From Trachythela sp. YZ-2020 (Eukaryota; Cnidaria; Anthozoa; Malacalcyonacea; Clavulariidae): a DNA stretch of 64,000 nt. The position numbers and the translations under genes were made by a program. Under the pieces are notes generated by a model, which made no database searches, was not told where the DNA came from, and saw only the letters and a program-made list of their open reading frames with translations. The stretch is taken from positions 1 through 64,000 of the forward strand of contig JADLSH010000246.1 of the NCBI GenBank assembly GCA_016169945.1, written 5' to 3'. Shown here piece by piece: positions 20,775-30,696 of the stretch. Within the stretch, counting starts at the first letter, position 1. Every line of letters begins with the position of its first letter.

Positions 20775-21965
20775 ATGAACGAACCTCCCACCGGTCAGCC
20801 GTCGGCCCGGCCGGCACGCCCCTGGTTTTCCTCCGGACCCTGTGCCAAGCCGCCCGGCTGGTCGCTGGACCAGCTCGCTTCGGCAGCGCTTGCCCGCTCC
20901 CATAGGACGGCGACCGCCAAAGCCAAGCTGCAAGCCGTGATCGATCGATCGCTGGCTTTGCTGCAAGCCCCGGCGGACTACCGCTTAGCCATTGTCCCAG
21001 CATCGGATACCGGCGCTGTTGAGATGGCGTTGTGGTCCCTGCTGGGCGCCCGCGGGGTCGATGTTCTGGCCTGGGAAAGCTTTGGAAAGACGTGGGCGGA
21101 CGACCTTTCGAAGGAGCTGAAACTGCCGGACCTGCGGGTCCTGGAGGCCGACTACGGCGACCTGCCCGACCTGTCCCAGGTGGACCCGTCACGCGACCTG
21201 GTGTTCACCTGGAACGGCACGACCTCGGGGGTTCGCGTGCCCGGCGGGGACTGGATCAAAGCCGATCGGGAAGGCTTGGTTTTTTGCGATGCAACATCGG
21301 CGGTCTTCGCTCTGCCCCTGCCGCTGGAGAAGCTCGACGTGGTGACCTGGTCGTGGCAGAAGGCGCTGGGCGGCGAAGCGGCGCACGGCATGCTCATGCT
21401 CTCGCCACGCGCCGTCGAGCGTCTGGAGAGCTACCGGCCGCCGTGGCCGTTGCCGAAGATCTTTCGCCTGACCAAGAACGGCAAGCTGATCGAGGGACCG
21501 TTCCAGGGTGCAACCATCAATACGCCCTCGATGCTGTGCGTGGAGGATGCCTTGGCCGGCCTGCAGTGGGCCGAGGCGCAAGGCGGGCTCGATGCCCTGC
21601 AGGCGCGCGCGGCGGCGAACCTGCGCGCGGTCGAGGCCTGGGTCACGGCCCGCGATTGGATCGACTTTCTGGCCCGCGATCCCGCAACCCGTTCCGCTAC
21701 CTCGATCTGCCTGAAGCTGGTCGCCCCCTGGTTCACGGCCCTCGACGCCGGCGCTCAGGCATCGGCGGCAAAGCAGATCGCCGCTTTGGTCGCCGAGGCC
21801 GGCGCCGGTTTCGACCTGGGTTCCTACCGGGATGCTCCGCCGGGCTTGCGGATTTGGGGCGGGCCGACGGTCGAGGTCAGCGACATCGAGCTGCTTCTGC
21901 CTTGGCTCGACTGGGCCTACGATCGAACCAAGACACAGTCCGCCTCGGCCGCCTCGACTGCTTAG
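20775..21965 (+). CDS. serC: Phosphoserine aminotransferase SerC
   Basis: PLP enzyme that converts 3-phosphohydroxypyruvate to phosphoserine. The start at 20775 ([29 protein letters not shown]) is supported by a GAGGAG box about 10 bases upstream. The PLP-Lys region reads [22 protein letters not shown], and [18 protein letters not shown] is typical of the alphaproteobacterial SerC subfamily. At 396 aa it is full length. It lies 19 bp upstream of serA and forms a serine-synthesis operon with it. Confidence 0.94.
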   Translation: MNEPPTGQPSARPARPWFSSGPCAKPPGWSLDQLASAALARSHRTATAKAKLQAVIDRSLALLQAPADYRLAIVPASDTGAVEMALWSLLGARGVDVLAWESFGKTWADDLSKELKLPDLRVLEADYGDLPDLSQVDPSRDLVFTWNGTTSGVRVPGGDWIKADREGLVFCDATSAVFALPLPLEKLDVVTWSWQKALGGEAAHGMLMLSPRAVERLESYRPPWPLPKIFRLTKNGKLIEGPFQGATINTPSMLCVEDALAGLQWAEAQGGLDALQARAAANLRAVEAWVTARDWIDFLARDPATRSATSICLKLVAPWFTALDAGAQASAAKQIAALVAEAGAGFDLGSYRDAPPGLRIWGGPTVEVSDIELLLPWLDWAYDRTKTQSASAASTA

Positions 21966-21984
21966 CCTTTCTGAGGAGCATCCA

Positions 21985-23561
21985 ATGCCCAAAGTCCTGA
22001 TCAGCGACAAGCTGAGCCCGCTGGCCGTGTCGGTCTTCGAGCAGCGCGGCATCGACGTCGACCTCGGCCCGGCTTGGCGCCGGACGAGCTCGGCGCGATC
22101 ATCGGCAACTACGACGGCTTGGCGGTGCGCTCGGCGACCAAGGCCACCGCCGAGCTGATCGCCCAGGCGCCCGGCCTCAAGGTGATCGGCCGGGCCGGGA
22201 TCGGAACCGACAACATCGACATCGCGGCCGCGACCCAGCAGGGCATCGTGGTCATGAACACCCCGAGCGGCAACTCGATCACCACCGCCGAGCATGCCAT
22301 TGCCTTGATGTTCGCTCTGGCCCGCAAAATTCCCGCAGCCGACCGTTCGACCCGGGCCGGCAAGTGGGAGAAGTCGCGCTTCATGGGCGTCGAGATGACC
22401 GGCAAGACCCTCGGTATCGTCGGCTGCGGCAACATCGGCGCGATCGTCGCCAACCGGGCCCTGGGTCTACGCCTGCACGTCATCGCCTACGATCCCTATC
22501 TCTCTCCGGACCGTGCCGCGGATCTGGGGATCGAGAAGGTCGGACTCGAGGGGCTTCTGGCGAAAGCCGATTTCATCACCCTGCACGTGCCCCTGACCGA
22601 GCAGACCCGGGATCTGATCGATGCGTCGGCCTTGGCCAAGACCAAACGCGGGGTCTATCTGATCAACTGCGCACGTGGTGGGCTGGTGGTCGAAGGCGAT
22701 CTCAAGGATGCCATCGAATCCGGACAGGTTGCCGGGGCCGCGCTCGACGTCTTCAGCGAGGAGCCGGCGCGGGACAATCCTCTGTTCGGCCTGGAGCAGA
22801 TGATCGCCACGCCTCACCTCGGCGCCTCGACCTCGGAAGCCCAGGAGAAGGTCGCGGTCCAGGTGGCCGAGCAAATGGCCGACTATCTCTTGACCGGCGC
22901 GATTTCGAATGCGGTCAACATGCCGTCGCTGACCGCAGAGGAAGCGCAGCGGCTCAGCCCCTACATGACCCTCGCCCATCAGCTCGGCAGCTTCGCCGGT
23001 CAGCTGACCCGCACCGGGCTCAAGGGGGTCACGATCGAGTACGAAGGCCTGGTTGCAGAGCTGAGCTGCCGCCCCCTGACCCAGATCGTGCTGACCGGCC
23101 TGCTGGCCCCGATCCTCGACTCGGTCAACATGGTCAACGCCCCGGTGATCGCGCGCGAGCGCAACATCGGCGTGACCGAGATCAAGCACGACCAGGACCG
23201 CGGCTATCAGACCTTGATCCGAGTCACGGTGCGCTCCGAGCAACAGAACCGCTCGGTCGCCGGAACCCTGTTCGGCGGCGACAAGCCGCGCCTGGTCGAG
23301 ATCAAGGGCATCGCCATCGAAGCCGAGCTCGGCAAGCATATGCTCTACATCACCAACGAGGACAAGCCGGGCCTGATCGGCGCACTGGGCACGATCCTGG
23401 GCGATGCCGGAGTCAACATCGCGACCTTCCACCTCGGCCGCGCCGAACCCGGCGCGGACGCGCTGGCCTTGATCGAGCTGGACGAAGAGGTCAGCCCCAA
23501 GATTCTCGAGCGCTTGCGCCAAATCCCGGCGGTCAAGCGAGCCACGCCGCTGCGCTTCTAG
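21985..23561 (+). pseudogene. serA: D-3-phosphoglycerate dehydrogenase SerA, frameshifted as sequenced
   Basis: First enzyme of serine synthesis. The N-terminus MPKVLISDKLSPLAVSVFEQ starts at ATG 21985 behind a GAGGAG box, but the frame goes wrong near 22071, where PAWRRTSS replaces the expected GLAPDELGAIIG. The rest is fine in another frame up to 23561. It has the NAD-binding GIVGCGNIGAIVANRA, the catalytic Arg/Glu/His regions and a C-terminal ACT domain (LYITNEDKPGLIGALGTIL). One missing G near 22070 would restore a full-length protein. SerA is normally needed for serine prototrophy, so a sequencing indel is the likelier cause. The undamaged remainder alone could not form the first strand of the substrate domain. 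Confidence 0.9.
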
Positions 23562-23585
23562 CCCGGGGAATTGGACCATTGGATT

Positions 23586-24923
23586 TCACTCGCACGATCG
23601 GGTGGCCTGAAGCAGACCCCAGCCGTAGGTAACATCGCGGCCCCGCGGTCCCAGATCCAGCGCATGCCTCCGCAGCCGGATCTTTAGCTCCGTGAGCGTG
23701 AAATCTCGATCGCGCCGGACGGCGGCAGCGATCGCGGTAGCAAAAGGTGCTGCGAACGAGGTTCCCGAAACCATGGCCCAACCATCGGGCGCTGGCGCGC
23801 GAATGGCGACACCCGGCGCGGCGAAGTCGATATAGTCACCTCGATTTGCATCGCTGTAGATCAAGCGCCTTCGGTCAACGGCGGTGATCGACAAGACATT
23901 CGACAGCGCGGCCGGATAGGCTGGCGGCGCTTTGCGCCCGAAATTGCCGGCGGCCGCCGCTATGACCATGCCGTTGGCCGTGGCCCTGGCAATAGCGGTT
24001 ACCAAAGCGAGGTTTGGCGGACCGGTCAAACTCACGTTGACCACCTTCACACGCTGCTCGGCGAGCCATTCGAGCGCTCGAATGAACGCGACCACGCTCG
24101 CGCGCGCCCGGCCTTGCCGATCGACGGTGAAGATGTTCGCCGCATAGAGCTTGGCGCCCGGCAGCAAGCCGACGTACTCATCTTTGTCGGTTTGTCCGAC
24201 CATTAGGCCGGCAACAGCGGTGGCATGACCCGAGGGCGCCAACTCTTGCCGCGGCCCAAGGAAAGAGCGATAGCGAATCTTGGCCGCGCGCAGACCGGGC
24301 GCTCCGAGGGCCAACGGCGTATCGATCATACCGATGTTCAGGCCCTTGCCGCAGCTCCTGCCATGCTTGGGCCACTGCACCAGCTGCGGGCCATAGACCG
24401 CCGCCGCGCTCCATCCCGCCGGACTCAGGCTATGATGAAGGTCCGCGATCAGACCGGGTACGACAGAGCGAATTCGTTCGAGGGCAGCGCTTGGTGACTG
24501 CAACGGTGGCACACCAAAGCGATCGAGTCGGAGACCGAGCAGCGGCAGACGGATATCTTGCCGCAGCACCAGCCCCGATGCGGTGACACGGTCAATTTGG
24601 GCATTGGTCAACCCGAGGGTCACGATTTCATCTGCCGCGAAAACGGGTCCGTTACGAAGATCGGCGGCAACGGCGTGCGCGGTTCCGCGCTCCGCGGACC
24701 GGTCCAACCAAGGCAGCGTCCTGGCCCCCGGAATGGCTCCGGAGACTAGGAACAAAGCCAACAAGCCGAGGGCACCAAGGCTGAGGCCCAAGATTGTTGG
24801 TTGCTTCTTATGAATCGAAAATCCTCTACTGCGGGCATGAACTACAACCAAGACCGACTCCTGTTGTTGCCTCCGATACCCGCTGGTCCCGCAAAGGCCG
24901 TGCCAATTCAGATTGAGTCGCAA
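23586..24923 (-). CDS. Subtilisin-like (S8) serine protease with N-terminal membrane anchor or signal
   Basis: The catalytic triad of a subtilase is visible: Asp in IGMIDTPL (about residue 201), His in SGHATAVAGL (233) and Ser in SGTSFAAPFAT (389). The oxyanion Asn is in AAAAGNFG (327). A hydrophobic segment near residues 43-62 should export or anchor it. The 130 residues before the protease domain include short repeated-looking alpha/beta pieces and may be a pro-region. The 5' end is unclear because several in-frame starts exist within the first 35 codons. It is convergent with serA. Confidence 0.85.
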   Translation of the reverse strand: MRLNLNWHGLCGTSGYRRQQQESVLVVVHARSRGFSIHKKQPTILGLSLGALGLLALFLVSGAIPGARTLPWLDRSAERGTAHAVAADLRNGPVFAADEIVTLGLTNAQIDRVTASGLVLRQDIRLPLLGLRLDRFGVPPLQSPSAALERIRSVVPGLIADLHHSLSPAGWSAAAVYGPQLVQWPKHGRSCGKGLNIGMIDTPLALGAPGLRAAKIRYRSFLGPRQELAPSGHATAVAGLMVGQTDKDEYVGLLPGAKLYAANIFTVDRQGRARASVVAFIRALEWLAEQRVKVVNVSLTGPPNLALVTAIARATANGMVIAAAAGNFGRKAPPAYPAALSNVLSITAVDRRRLIYSDANRGDYIDFAAPGVAIRAPAPDGWAMVSGTSFAAPFATAIAAAVRRDRDFTLTELKIRLRRHALDLGPRGRDVTYGWGLLQATRSCE

Positions 24924-25137
24924 TATGGAGAAAGGTCGTCGGGAATCGGGACGGTTCCCCTTTTGTCCCCATGTTCTCTAGCCGGCGCTGAAAATGCCGC
25001 TTAGCCCCAGACTCAGAACGGGATCCGCAGAATCGCGTTGCAGACGGTTACCTCGAGCCGGTGGGGTTTAAGGAAAGCCCTGAATGCGCTAGGATGCGCC
25101 ATGCTCTCCTGAAGCAATCCTAGAGGGTGGAAATGTC

Positions 25138-25629
25138 ATGTTGATCACAATCGACCAAGGGGATTTCAAGCGCCTTTCGCCGGGCGTTCAGAAAGAACTC
25201 ATCGCGTACTTTAGCGGCGCCTGGCCCGCGCTGGACCAGGCTCGGCAGGCAACCGCCGGGCTTCGCTGGCGGCAGCCGGTCGAGCTGGAGCCCGATCAGG
25301 CGGTTCGCCTCGTGCACGGACTGCCCGACGATCACCGCCGGCGGCTCAAGCTCTTTGCCCGCAAGAATGGCCGGGTCCGGGTGAGCGAGATCCTGAAGCT
25401 CACGGGTGAGACCGATCTTCGCGCCACTTCGGATTTCCAGAAAGAGATGACCAGGCGGCTCCGGCGCCTGATCAAGGACCCCGAGCGCAAGGCCCAGTTG
25501 ATCGCCTGGGATTTCGCGGCGACCAAGTGGGATGCCGCGCAGACCACGATCGTCGACGGTGTCTACTACGTCAGCGAAGGGACGGCCGAGACACTCAGAA
25601 ACCATTTCACGACCTCTGGTTCAGCCTAA
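25138..25629 (+). CDS. Hypothetical protein, 163 aa
   Basis: I do not recognise the family. It is a soluble, charged protein without signal peptide or membrane segment. The middle is Arg/Lys-rich (DDHRRRLKLFARKNGRVRVSEILKLTGETDLRA and KEMTRRLRRLIKDPERKAQLIAWDF) and looks like a helical, possibly nucleic-acid-binding, domain. A purine-rich stretch (GAGGGTGG) precedes the ATG at a workable distance. The gene stands alone between the protease gene and the convergent transporter gene. Confidence 0.65.
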   Translation: MLITIDQGDFKRLSPGVQKELIAYFSGAWPALDQARQATAGLRWRQPVELEPDQAVRLVHGLPDDHRRRLKLFARKNGRVRVSEILKLTGETDLRATSDFQKEMTRRLRRLIKDPERKAQLIAWDFAATKWDAAQTTIVDGVYYVSEGTAETLRNHFTTSGSA

Positions 25630-25655
25630 CCCGAATTCGCCGGGACGGTGGAGAG

Positions 25656-27431
25656 TCACATCCAGACCCAGAGAATCATCGGCACGCCGATCAGCAGGAT
25701 CAGCAGGTCGAGCGGCGCGCCCAAACGCGCGTAGTCCCCGAAGTGATAGCCCCCCGGCCCCATCACCAGGGTGTTGGATTGGTGGCCGATTGGCGTCAGG
25801 TAGGGTGAAGCGCTACCGAGCGCGACGGCCATGAGCAAGCCGTCAGCCGGCACGCCGAGCTGCGCTGCGAGGCTGACCGATATCGGCGCCATCAGGACCG
25901 CGGTCGGCGTGTTGTGAATCAGATCCGACAGCAGCATGGAGATCACCACAATCGCGCCCAGGACAAAGATCATGGGGACTTCGCCGGCTAGGGACAGGAT
26001 CAGCCCGGCGATCAAATCCGTGCCGCCGGTCGCGTGCAAGGCCTCGCCGATCGGGATCAGGCCACCGAGGAGAAAGAGGATCGGCCACTCGATCGCCTCG
26101 TAAGCCTCTCTCCCCGAAATCGTCTTGCCGGCAATCAGGACCACGACGACGGCGGCGAAGGCGATCTGGATCGGTAGCAATCCCAGTGCTGCACAGGCGA
26201 TCGAAATCGCGAAAGCGACCAGGGGCAGCCAGGATTGCTTCCGGTTGGGCATCTCCATCCCGCGATCGGCGAGCGGCAAACACCCGAGGCTGGCCAGGAC
26301 CTGCTGCATGGTCTTTCTCTCGCCCTGCAGGAGCAGAACGTCCCCGGTCTTGAAGCGGATCGATCCCAGACGGGTCCGGGGCGCCTCCCCTCGGCGCGCG
26401 ACGGCGAGCAGGTTCACGCCGAAGCGGTCATGCATGCGCAGGCCGCGCATGGACTGGCCCTCTACCGGCGAATTGGGCATCAAGACGGCCTCGACCAGCG
26501 CGATGTCGGCCGATTTCAGCTCGGAGGCCTGAAGGTCGTGGCCCCCCATCTCCTGCAGCTTGGTCTCACCGATAACCGGTGCCAGGGCCGAGGGATCCGC
26601 CTCCAGAATCAGGATATCCTCGGCCATCAAGACCTCTACGCCGGCCGGCGCGAGCAGGCGCCGACGGCCCCGGATGATCGCCATCACCGTGACCTCGTTC
26701 TCGCAGAGCTGCTCCAGGCTCCGGACCTGCTTGCCGACGAACGCGGAGTCCGCCGGTACCTTGACCTCGGTGGCATAGGCTTCGATATGAAACAGATCTT
26801 CCGCATCCGAGCTCTCGCCGCGGCGCAGCGGCAACAGGCGCCAGCCGATCACGCTGATGAACAGGATTCCGACGACGGCAACGGTCAGGCCGACCGGCGC
26901 GAAATCGAACATGGCGAAGGGCACGCCGGTAGTCTGCGCGCGATAGGTCGCGATGACGATGTTCGGCGGCGTGCCGATCAAGGTGACCAGGCCGCCCAGG
27001 AGCGAGGCAAAGGCCAGCGGCATGAGGACCAGCGACGGCGAGCGGCCGGCCTTGTAGGCGTTCCGCATGGTCACCGGAAGCATCAAAGCGAGCGCCCCGA
27101 CATTGTTCATGAAGGCCGAGAATAGACCGACCAAACCGCAGGCCGCCCCGATCTGGAGCGTGGTGTTACGCCGGGTCGGCGCCAGCAAGCGTACCAGGCG
27201 ATCGACGAGTCCGGAGCGCCGGAAGGCCTCGCTGATGATCAAGACCGCCGCCACGGTCACCACCGCCGGGTGGCCGAAGCCCGTGAAGGCGTGCTCGGCG
27301 TCGATCACACCCAGGACAACCAGACTGAGCAAGGCCAGCATGGCGATCAGGTCATAACCCCAACGGCCCCAGACGAAGAGCCCCATGGTGACCGCGAGAA
27401 CCAAAAGAACGAGCGCTTGATCCGATACCAT
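25656..27431 (-). CDS. SLC13/DASS-type permease with TrkA-C (RCK) insert
   Basis: Predicted inner-membrane sodium-coupled anion transporter. There are many membrane helices; the start MVSDQALVLLVLAVTMGLFVWGRW at 27431 is preferred over the upstream codon at 27470. The middle cytosolic part has two TrkA-C domains (VPADSAFVGKQVRSLEQL and SPVEGQSMRGLRMHDRFGVNLLAVARRGEAP). Helices flank them, with the family motif LIGTPPNIV in the first half and LGSASPYLTPIGHQSN in the second. Members carry sulfate, dicarboxylates or other anions. Sulfate is attractive given the sulfur genes about 20 kb away, but this is only a guess. Confidence 0.88.
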   Translation of the reverse strand: MVSDQALVLLVLAVTMGLFVWGRWGYDLIAMLALLSLVVLGVIDAEHAFTGFGHPAVVTVAAVLIISEAFRRSGLVDRLVRLLAPTRRNTTLQIGAACGLVGLFSAFMNNVGALALMLPVTMRNAYKAGRSPSLVLMPLAFASLLGGLVTLIGTPPNIVIATYRAQTTGVPFAMFDFAPVGLTVAVVGILFISVIGWRLLPLRRGESSDAEDLFHIEAYATEVKVPADSAFVGKQVRSLEQLCENEVTVMAIIRGRRRLLAPAGVEVLMAEDILILEADPSALAPVIGETKLQEMGGHDLQASELKSADIALVEAVLMPNSPVEGQSMRGLRMHDRFGVNLLAVARRGEAPRTRLGSIRFKTGDVLLLQGERKTMQQVLASLGCLPLADRGMEMPNRKQSWLPLVAFAISIACAALGLLPIQIAFAAVVVVLIAGKTISGREAYEAIEWPILFLLGGLIPIGEALHATGGTDLIAGLILSLAGEVPMIFVLGAIVVISMLLSDLIHNTPTAVLMAPISVSLAAQLGVPADGLLMAVALGSASPYLTPIGHQSNTLVMGPGGYHFGDYARLGAPLDLLILLIGVPMILWVWM

Positions 27432-27705
27432 CGAAGGTCCCGTCTGAGTGACGCAAGGCGTCGAGGCCACATCGTGTGCCGCCGCTGCCTGAAATCGGAC
27501 GTTGCAACACTATAGGCCACCGGGCTGCAGGGTGTGCTGTTGCAAATTCGCCGTCCCGCCGATCGGCCCGGATGACCTACCACGGTCTTTTCCGGCGTTT
27601 CGCGAAACAAGCTGCCTGTTCGACGGCAGCTGGTCAATAATTCACATTAAATTGCATGGATAATTTAAATTATACACTACGAATTAGTAATATGAATCGA
27701 CTCTC

Positions 27706-28287
27706 TTATCCATTGTCGCGCTCCGAGTCGTCGGTCTTATCGAACCGCACCGCGGCTTTTGCAAGATAGGTGATTCTCTGGACCGCAAGGATCGACAGGA
27801 TTACCCCGGCGGTGAAGGCGTAGATACCGCCATGAATGACGACATCGTTGATCAGCGAGACCTCGATCGCCACCACTGTCAGGGCGACGACGAAGACATC
27901 CAGCATCGACCAGCGACCGAAGACCTCCATGCGATGCAGCCAGCGCGCCAGCGCCGGGCTGTCGGCCTCCACGCCATACCAGAATGCCAAGGCGCCCAGC
28001 AGCTTGACGAGGGGAAACAGGATCGAAAAAACCACGATGACGGCGAACAGGAGATAGTTGCCGGCGCCCCAAAGCGTCCAGGCCCCCGCCATGATCGAGA
28101 TCGGCTCGGACAGGACCAGAAGCCGCCTCACGGTCATGATCGGCAGGAGCCAGCCGAACGCCAGCAGCCCGCCGGCCACCAGGATGAGCAGCCCGAGCAG
28201 CCGATCGGGCCCGCGCGCGAGGTCGGCCAGAGTCGGGCCCGGTTGATCGCCTTGGTCTTGGGTCATCTCCGATTCCGAAAGGCCCAT
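27706..28287 (-). CDS. Paraquat-inducible protein A-like membrane protein
   Basis: Inner-membrane protein of the PqiA family. It has about four hydrophobic helices, with LLAFGWLLPIMTV near the first and SIMAGAWTLWGAGNYLLFAVIVVFSILFPLVKLLGALAFWY in the centre. The family phrase MEVFGRWSMLDVFVVALTVVAIEVS lies in the second half. Homologues pair with MCE-type lipid carriers, but none is in the window. Its ATG overlaps the stop of the upstream mscS gene by one base (TGATG), so the two form an operon. Confidence 0.85.
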   Translation of the reverse strand: MGLSESEMTQDQGDQPGPTLADLARGPDRLLGLLILVAGGLLAFGWLLPIMTVRRLLVLSEPISIMAGAWTLWGAGNYLLFAVIVVFSILFPLVKLLGALAFWYGVEADSPALARWLHRMEVFGRWSMLDVFVVALTVVAIEVSLINDVVIHGGIYAFTAGVILSILAVQRITYLAKAAVRFDKTDDSERDNG

Positions 28288-29165
28288 CAGGTCTGCTGTA
28301 GCTCCTTGGCCGCTTCGCCCTCGGGATCGCCCGAGCTAACGATGTGCAGATCTCGCTGCGGATAGGGGATCGTGCAACCGACCGCCTCGACGGCCTCCCG
28401 GGTGGCCTTGTTCATATCCCACAGGAGTTCCCAATATACATCGATCGGTGCCCAGAAACGCACATTCAGATTAACTGAGCTATCGGCCAGTTCCTTGACC
28501 ATGACTTTCGGTTTCGGCTCCTGCAACACACGCTCATCGTGACGCACTAGATCCTCCAGCGCGGTCATGGCGGTCGCGGTATCGTCCTCATAGGCGATCG
28601 AGACGATGATATCGACTCGCCGGGTCGGCAGCCGCGAGTAGTTCAGGATCGACCGGCTCCAGATCTGGTTGTTGGGCACCGTACGAAAGACACCGTCGAA
28701 GGTGGTCAATTGGGTGGCGAAAATACCGACCTCCATCACGGTTCCAGCAAGCCCCTCGGCATCGATGTAGTCACCGACCTTGAAAGGCCGGAGAAACAGC
28801 AGCATGAAGCCGGCCGCGATGTTGGAAAGCGTGCCTTGAAGCGCCAATCCGACGCCCAGGCCGATGGTGCCGAGCACCGCGAGAATGCTGGCGGTCTGTA
28901 CGCCGAACTGGGCGAGCACCGCGACCAGGACCAGGATCAGAATCATGTAGCGCGCCAGGTTCGACAGCAGCGCGGCGACCATTCGGTCGAATTCCGGCAA
29001 CTTGTGCAGGGCCGCCCGCAGGTTGCGCCGAACCCAATTGGCGACGAACCAGCCAACCAGAAGCAGAGCGATCGCCGCCACCAGATCGAGACCGTACCTG
29101 AGGCCGTCGCGCGCCAAGGTTTCGGCCAATTGTATCATCTCCGTGTTCAACACCTGCTGTTCCAT
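28287..29165 (-). CDS. MscS-type small-conductance mechanosensitive channel
   Basis: Tension-gated channel that releases solutes on hypo-osmotic shock. Three N-terminal helices are present, with the Gly/Ala-rich pore helix ASILAVLGTIGLGVGLALQGTLSNIAAGFMLL. The beta domain FKVGDYIDAEGLAGTVMEVGIFATQLTTFDGVFRTVPNNQIW follows, and then a C-terminal alpha/beta domain. The length of 292 aa is typical of the minimal class. It is transcribed ahead of the PqiA-like gene. Confidence 0.92.
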   Translation of the reverse strand: MEQQVLNTEMIQLAETLARDGLRYGLDLVAAIALLLVGWFVANWVRRNLRAALHKLPEFDRMVAALLSNLARYMILILVLVAVLAQFGVQTASILAVLGTIGLGVGLALQGTLSNIAAGFMLLFLRPFKVGDYIDAEGLAGTVMEVGIFATQLTTFDGVFRTVPNNQIWSRSILNYSRLPTRRVDIIVSIAYEDDTATAMTALEDLVRHDERVLQEPKPKVMVKELADSSVNLNVRFWAPIDVYWELLWDMNKATREAVEAVGCTIPYPQRDLHIVSSGDPEGEAAKELQQT

Positions 29166-29300
29166 CAGCTCCTCCCTGTGTCATCGGCCCCAATCTCCCT
29201 AAACCACGGGGCGTTTCAATGATTTTCGGCGCCTCGTGGTGCGACCCGAACGGATGGGTCGCATCCGTTTGGGTAAGTCGTCCCACAAGATCAATAGCTT

Positions 29301-29349
29301 GGTGGTCCGACCCTGACGCTCGGGAACCAAGCATCAGGGTCGGGCCACC
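29301..29349. repeat. 20-bp near-perfect hairpin in the hisZ-mscS intergenic region
   Basis: The left arm at 29301-29320 and the right arm at 29330-29349 pair over 20 bp, with only two G-T type mismatches and a 9-base loop. No T-tract follows on either side, so it is not a classic terminator. It sits in the 354-bp space between the divergent starts of mscS and hisZ, where I see no gene. It may be a REP-like palindrome or a protein-binding or RNA structure. Confidence 0.75.
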
Positions 29350-29519
29350 GGGCCTCAAAACTCACTCGCGGTCCGGCTCAGCGGGCGCGGGATCTCGAAT
29401 TGCTCGATTCCCTTTTGCCCTTTACGATCCGGTCGAGTACACCTCTGCGCGGCCTTCGGCGCCTGAGGCGGGTCCCTACCCACACAGATCTTGCAAAAAG
29501 AATCGGTTGCTCGCGTGCG

Positions 29520-30668
29520 ATGATGGAAGCTGGTGAAAAGACGCTGCTGCCCGCTGGGCTGCAGGACATCTTACCGCCGCAGGCCGCGCATGAAGCCGCA
29601 GTCGTGGAGGCCCTGATCGCCACCTTCTGCGCGCACGGATACGAGCGGATCAAATTGCCGCTGATGGAGTTCGAATCGACGCTGCTGAGTGGGGCCGGCG
29701 CAGCGGTGAGTGGTGAGACTTTTCGTCTCATGGATCCGCTCAGTCAGCGGATGATGGCGTTGCGTGCCGATATGACCCCGCAGGTGGCGAGAATAGCGGG
29801 CAGCCGGCTGAAAAATGCGCCCAGGCCTCTGCGTCTTTGCTATGGCGGCCAGGTTCTGAGGACCCAGGCCAGCCAGTTGCGCCCCGAACGGCAAATCGGC
29901 CAGGCCGGGGTCGAGCTGATCGGCGCCTCGCAGGTCCGCGCCGACGCCGAGATCGTCCTGCTCGCGGCCGAGGCGCTGACCTCGGCCGGCGTGGCCCATC
30001 TGTCAATCGATATCAACCTGCCGCCGCTGGTTCGGCTGTTGTGCCGGGCGACCGGGCTCGACGCCGATCGGCAGGGCGCCCTTGGCCGGGCTCTCGAGCA
30101 GAAAGACGCCACCGCCGTTCGGGCCGCCGCCGGCGAGGCGGGCGCGCACCTGGTCGAACTGCTGCGCGCCACCGGCCCCGCCGAGCGCGCGCTGCCGGCG
30201 TTGTCCAAACTCGATCTTCCGGAGGACGCCCGCGGGGAAGTCGAACGGCTGTGTCAGGTGGTCGAGATCATTCGCAACGCCGCGCCCGCTCTGGTGCTCA
30301 CCCTGGATCCGGTCGAGCATCGCGGTTTCGAGTATCACAGCGGAATCAGCTTCACGATTTTCGCCCGCCAAGTGCGCGGCGAGCTCGGCCGGGGCGGTCG
30401 CTATCTGACCAGCTATCCAGACGGCAGCCAGGCGCCCTCCACCGGCTTCACCCTCTACATGGATTCGGTGCTGCGCGCGCTGCCTCAGCCGAAGCGGACG
30501 GACCGGCTGTTTTTGCCTGCCGATGTGCCACCGGAGGTCTCCAGGAGGCTTCGAACGGAGGGCTGGATCACCCTATCCGCGCTCGACCCGACGGCCGATC
30601 CCCTGGCTGAATGCCGGCGCCTGGGCTGCAGTCATCTCTGGCGCGACGGCCGCGCCGAGAAACTATGA
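29520..30668 (+). CDS. hisZ: ATP phosphoribosyltransferase regulatory subunit HisZ
   Basis: HisRS-like protein that activates short-form HisG for the first step of histidine synthesis. From the ATG at 29520 ([26 protein letters not shown]) the class II synthetase-like fold can be followed. Motif 2 appears as [16 protein letters not shown] and [10 protein letters not shown], then HIS-loop-like [15 protein letters not shown] and [10 protein letters not shown]. The C-terminal anticodon-binding domain of true HisRS is missing, as expected for HisZ. The region 5' of 29520 in the same frame has no similarity. purA starts 28 bp downstream, a common pairing in alphaproteobacteria. Confidence 0.92.
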   Translation: MMEAGEKTLLPAGLQDILPPQAAHEAAVVEALIATFCAHGYERIKLPLMEFESTLLSGAGAAVSGETFRLMDPLSQRMMALRADMTPQVARIAGSRLKNAPRPLRLCYGGQVLRTQASQLRPERQIGQAGVELIGASQVRADAEIVLLAAEALTSAGVAHLSIDINLPPLVRLLCRATGLDADRQGALGRALEQKDATAVRAAAGEAGAHLVELLRATGPAERALPALSKLDLPEDARGEVERLCQVVEIIRNAAPALVLTLDPVEHRGFEYHSGISFTIFARQVRGELGRGGRYLTSYPDGSQAPSTGFTLYMDSVLRALPQPKRTDRLFLPADVPPEVSRRLRTEGWITLSALDPTADPLAECRRLGCSHLWRDGRAEKL

Positions 30669-30696
30669 GAACTCTGAAGCTTTAAGGAACGCCAAA

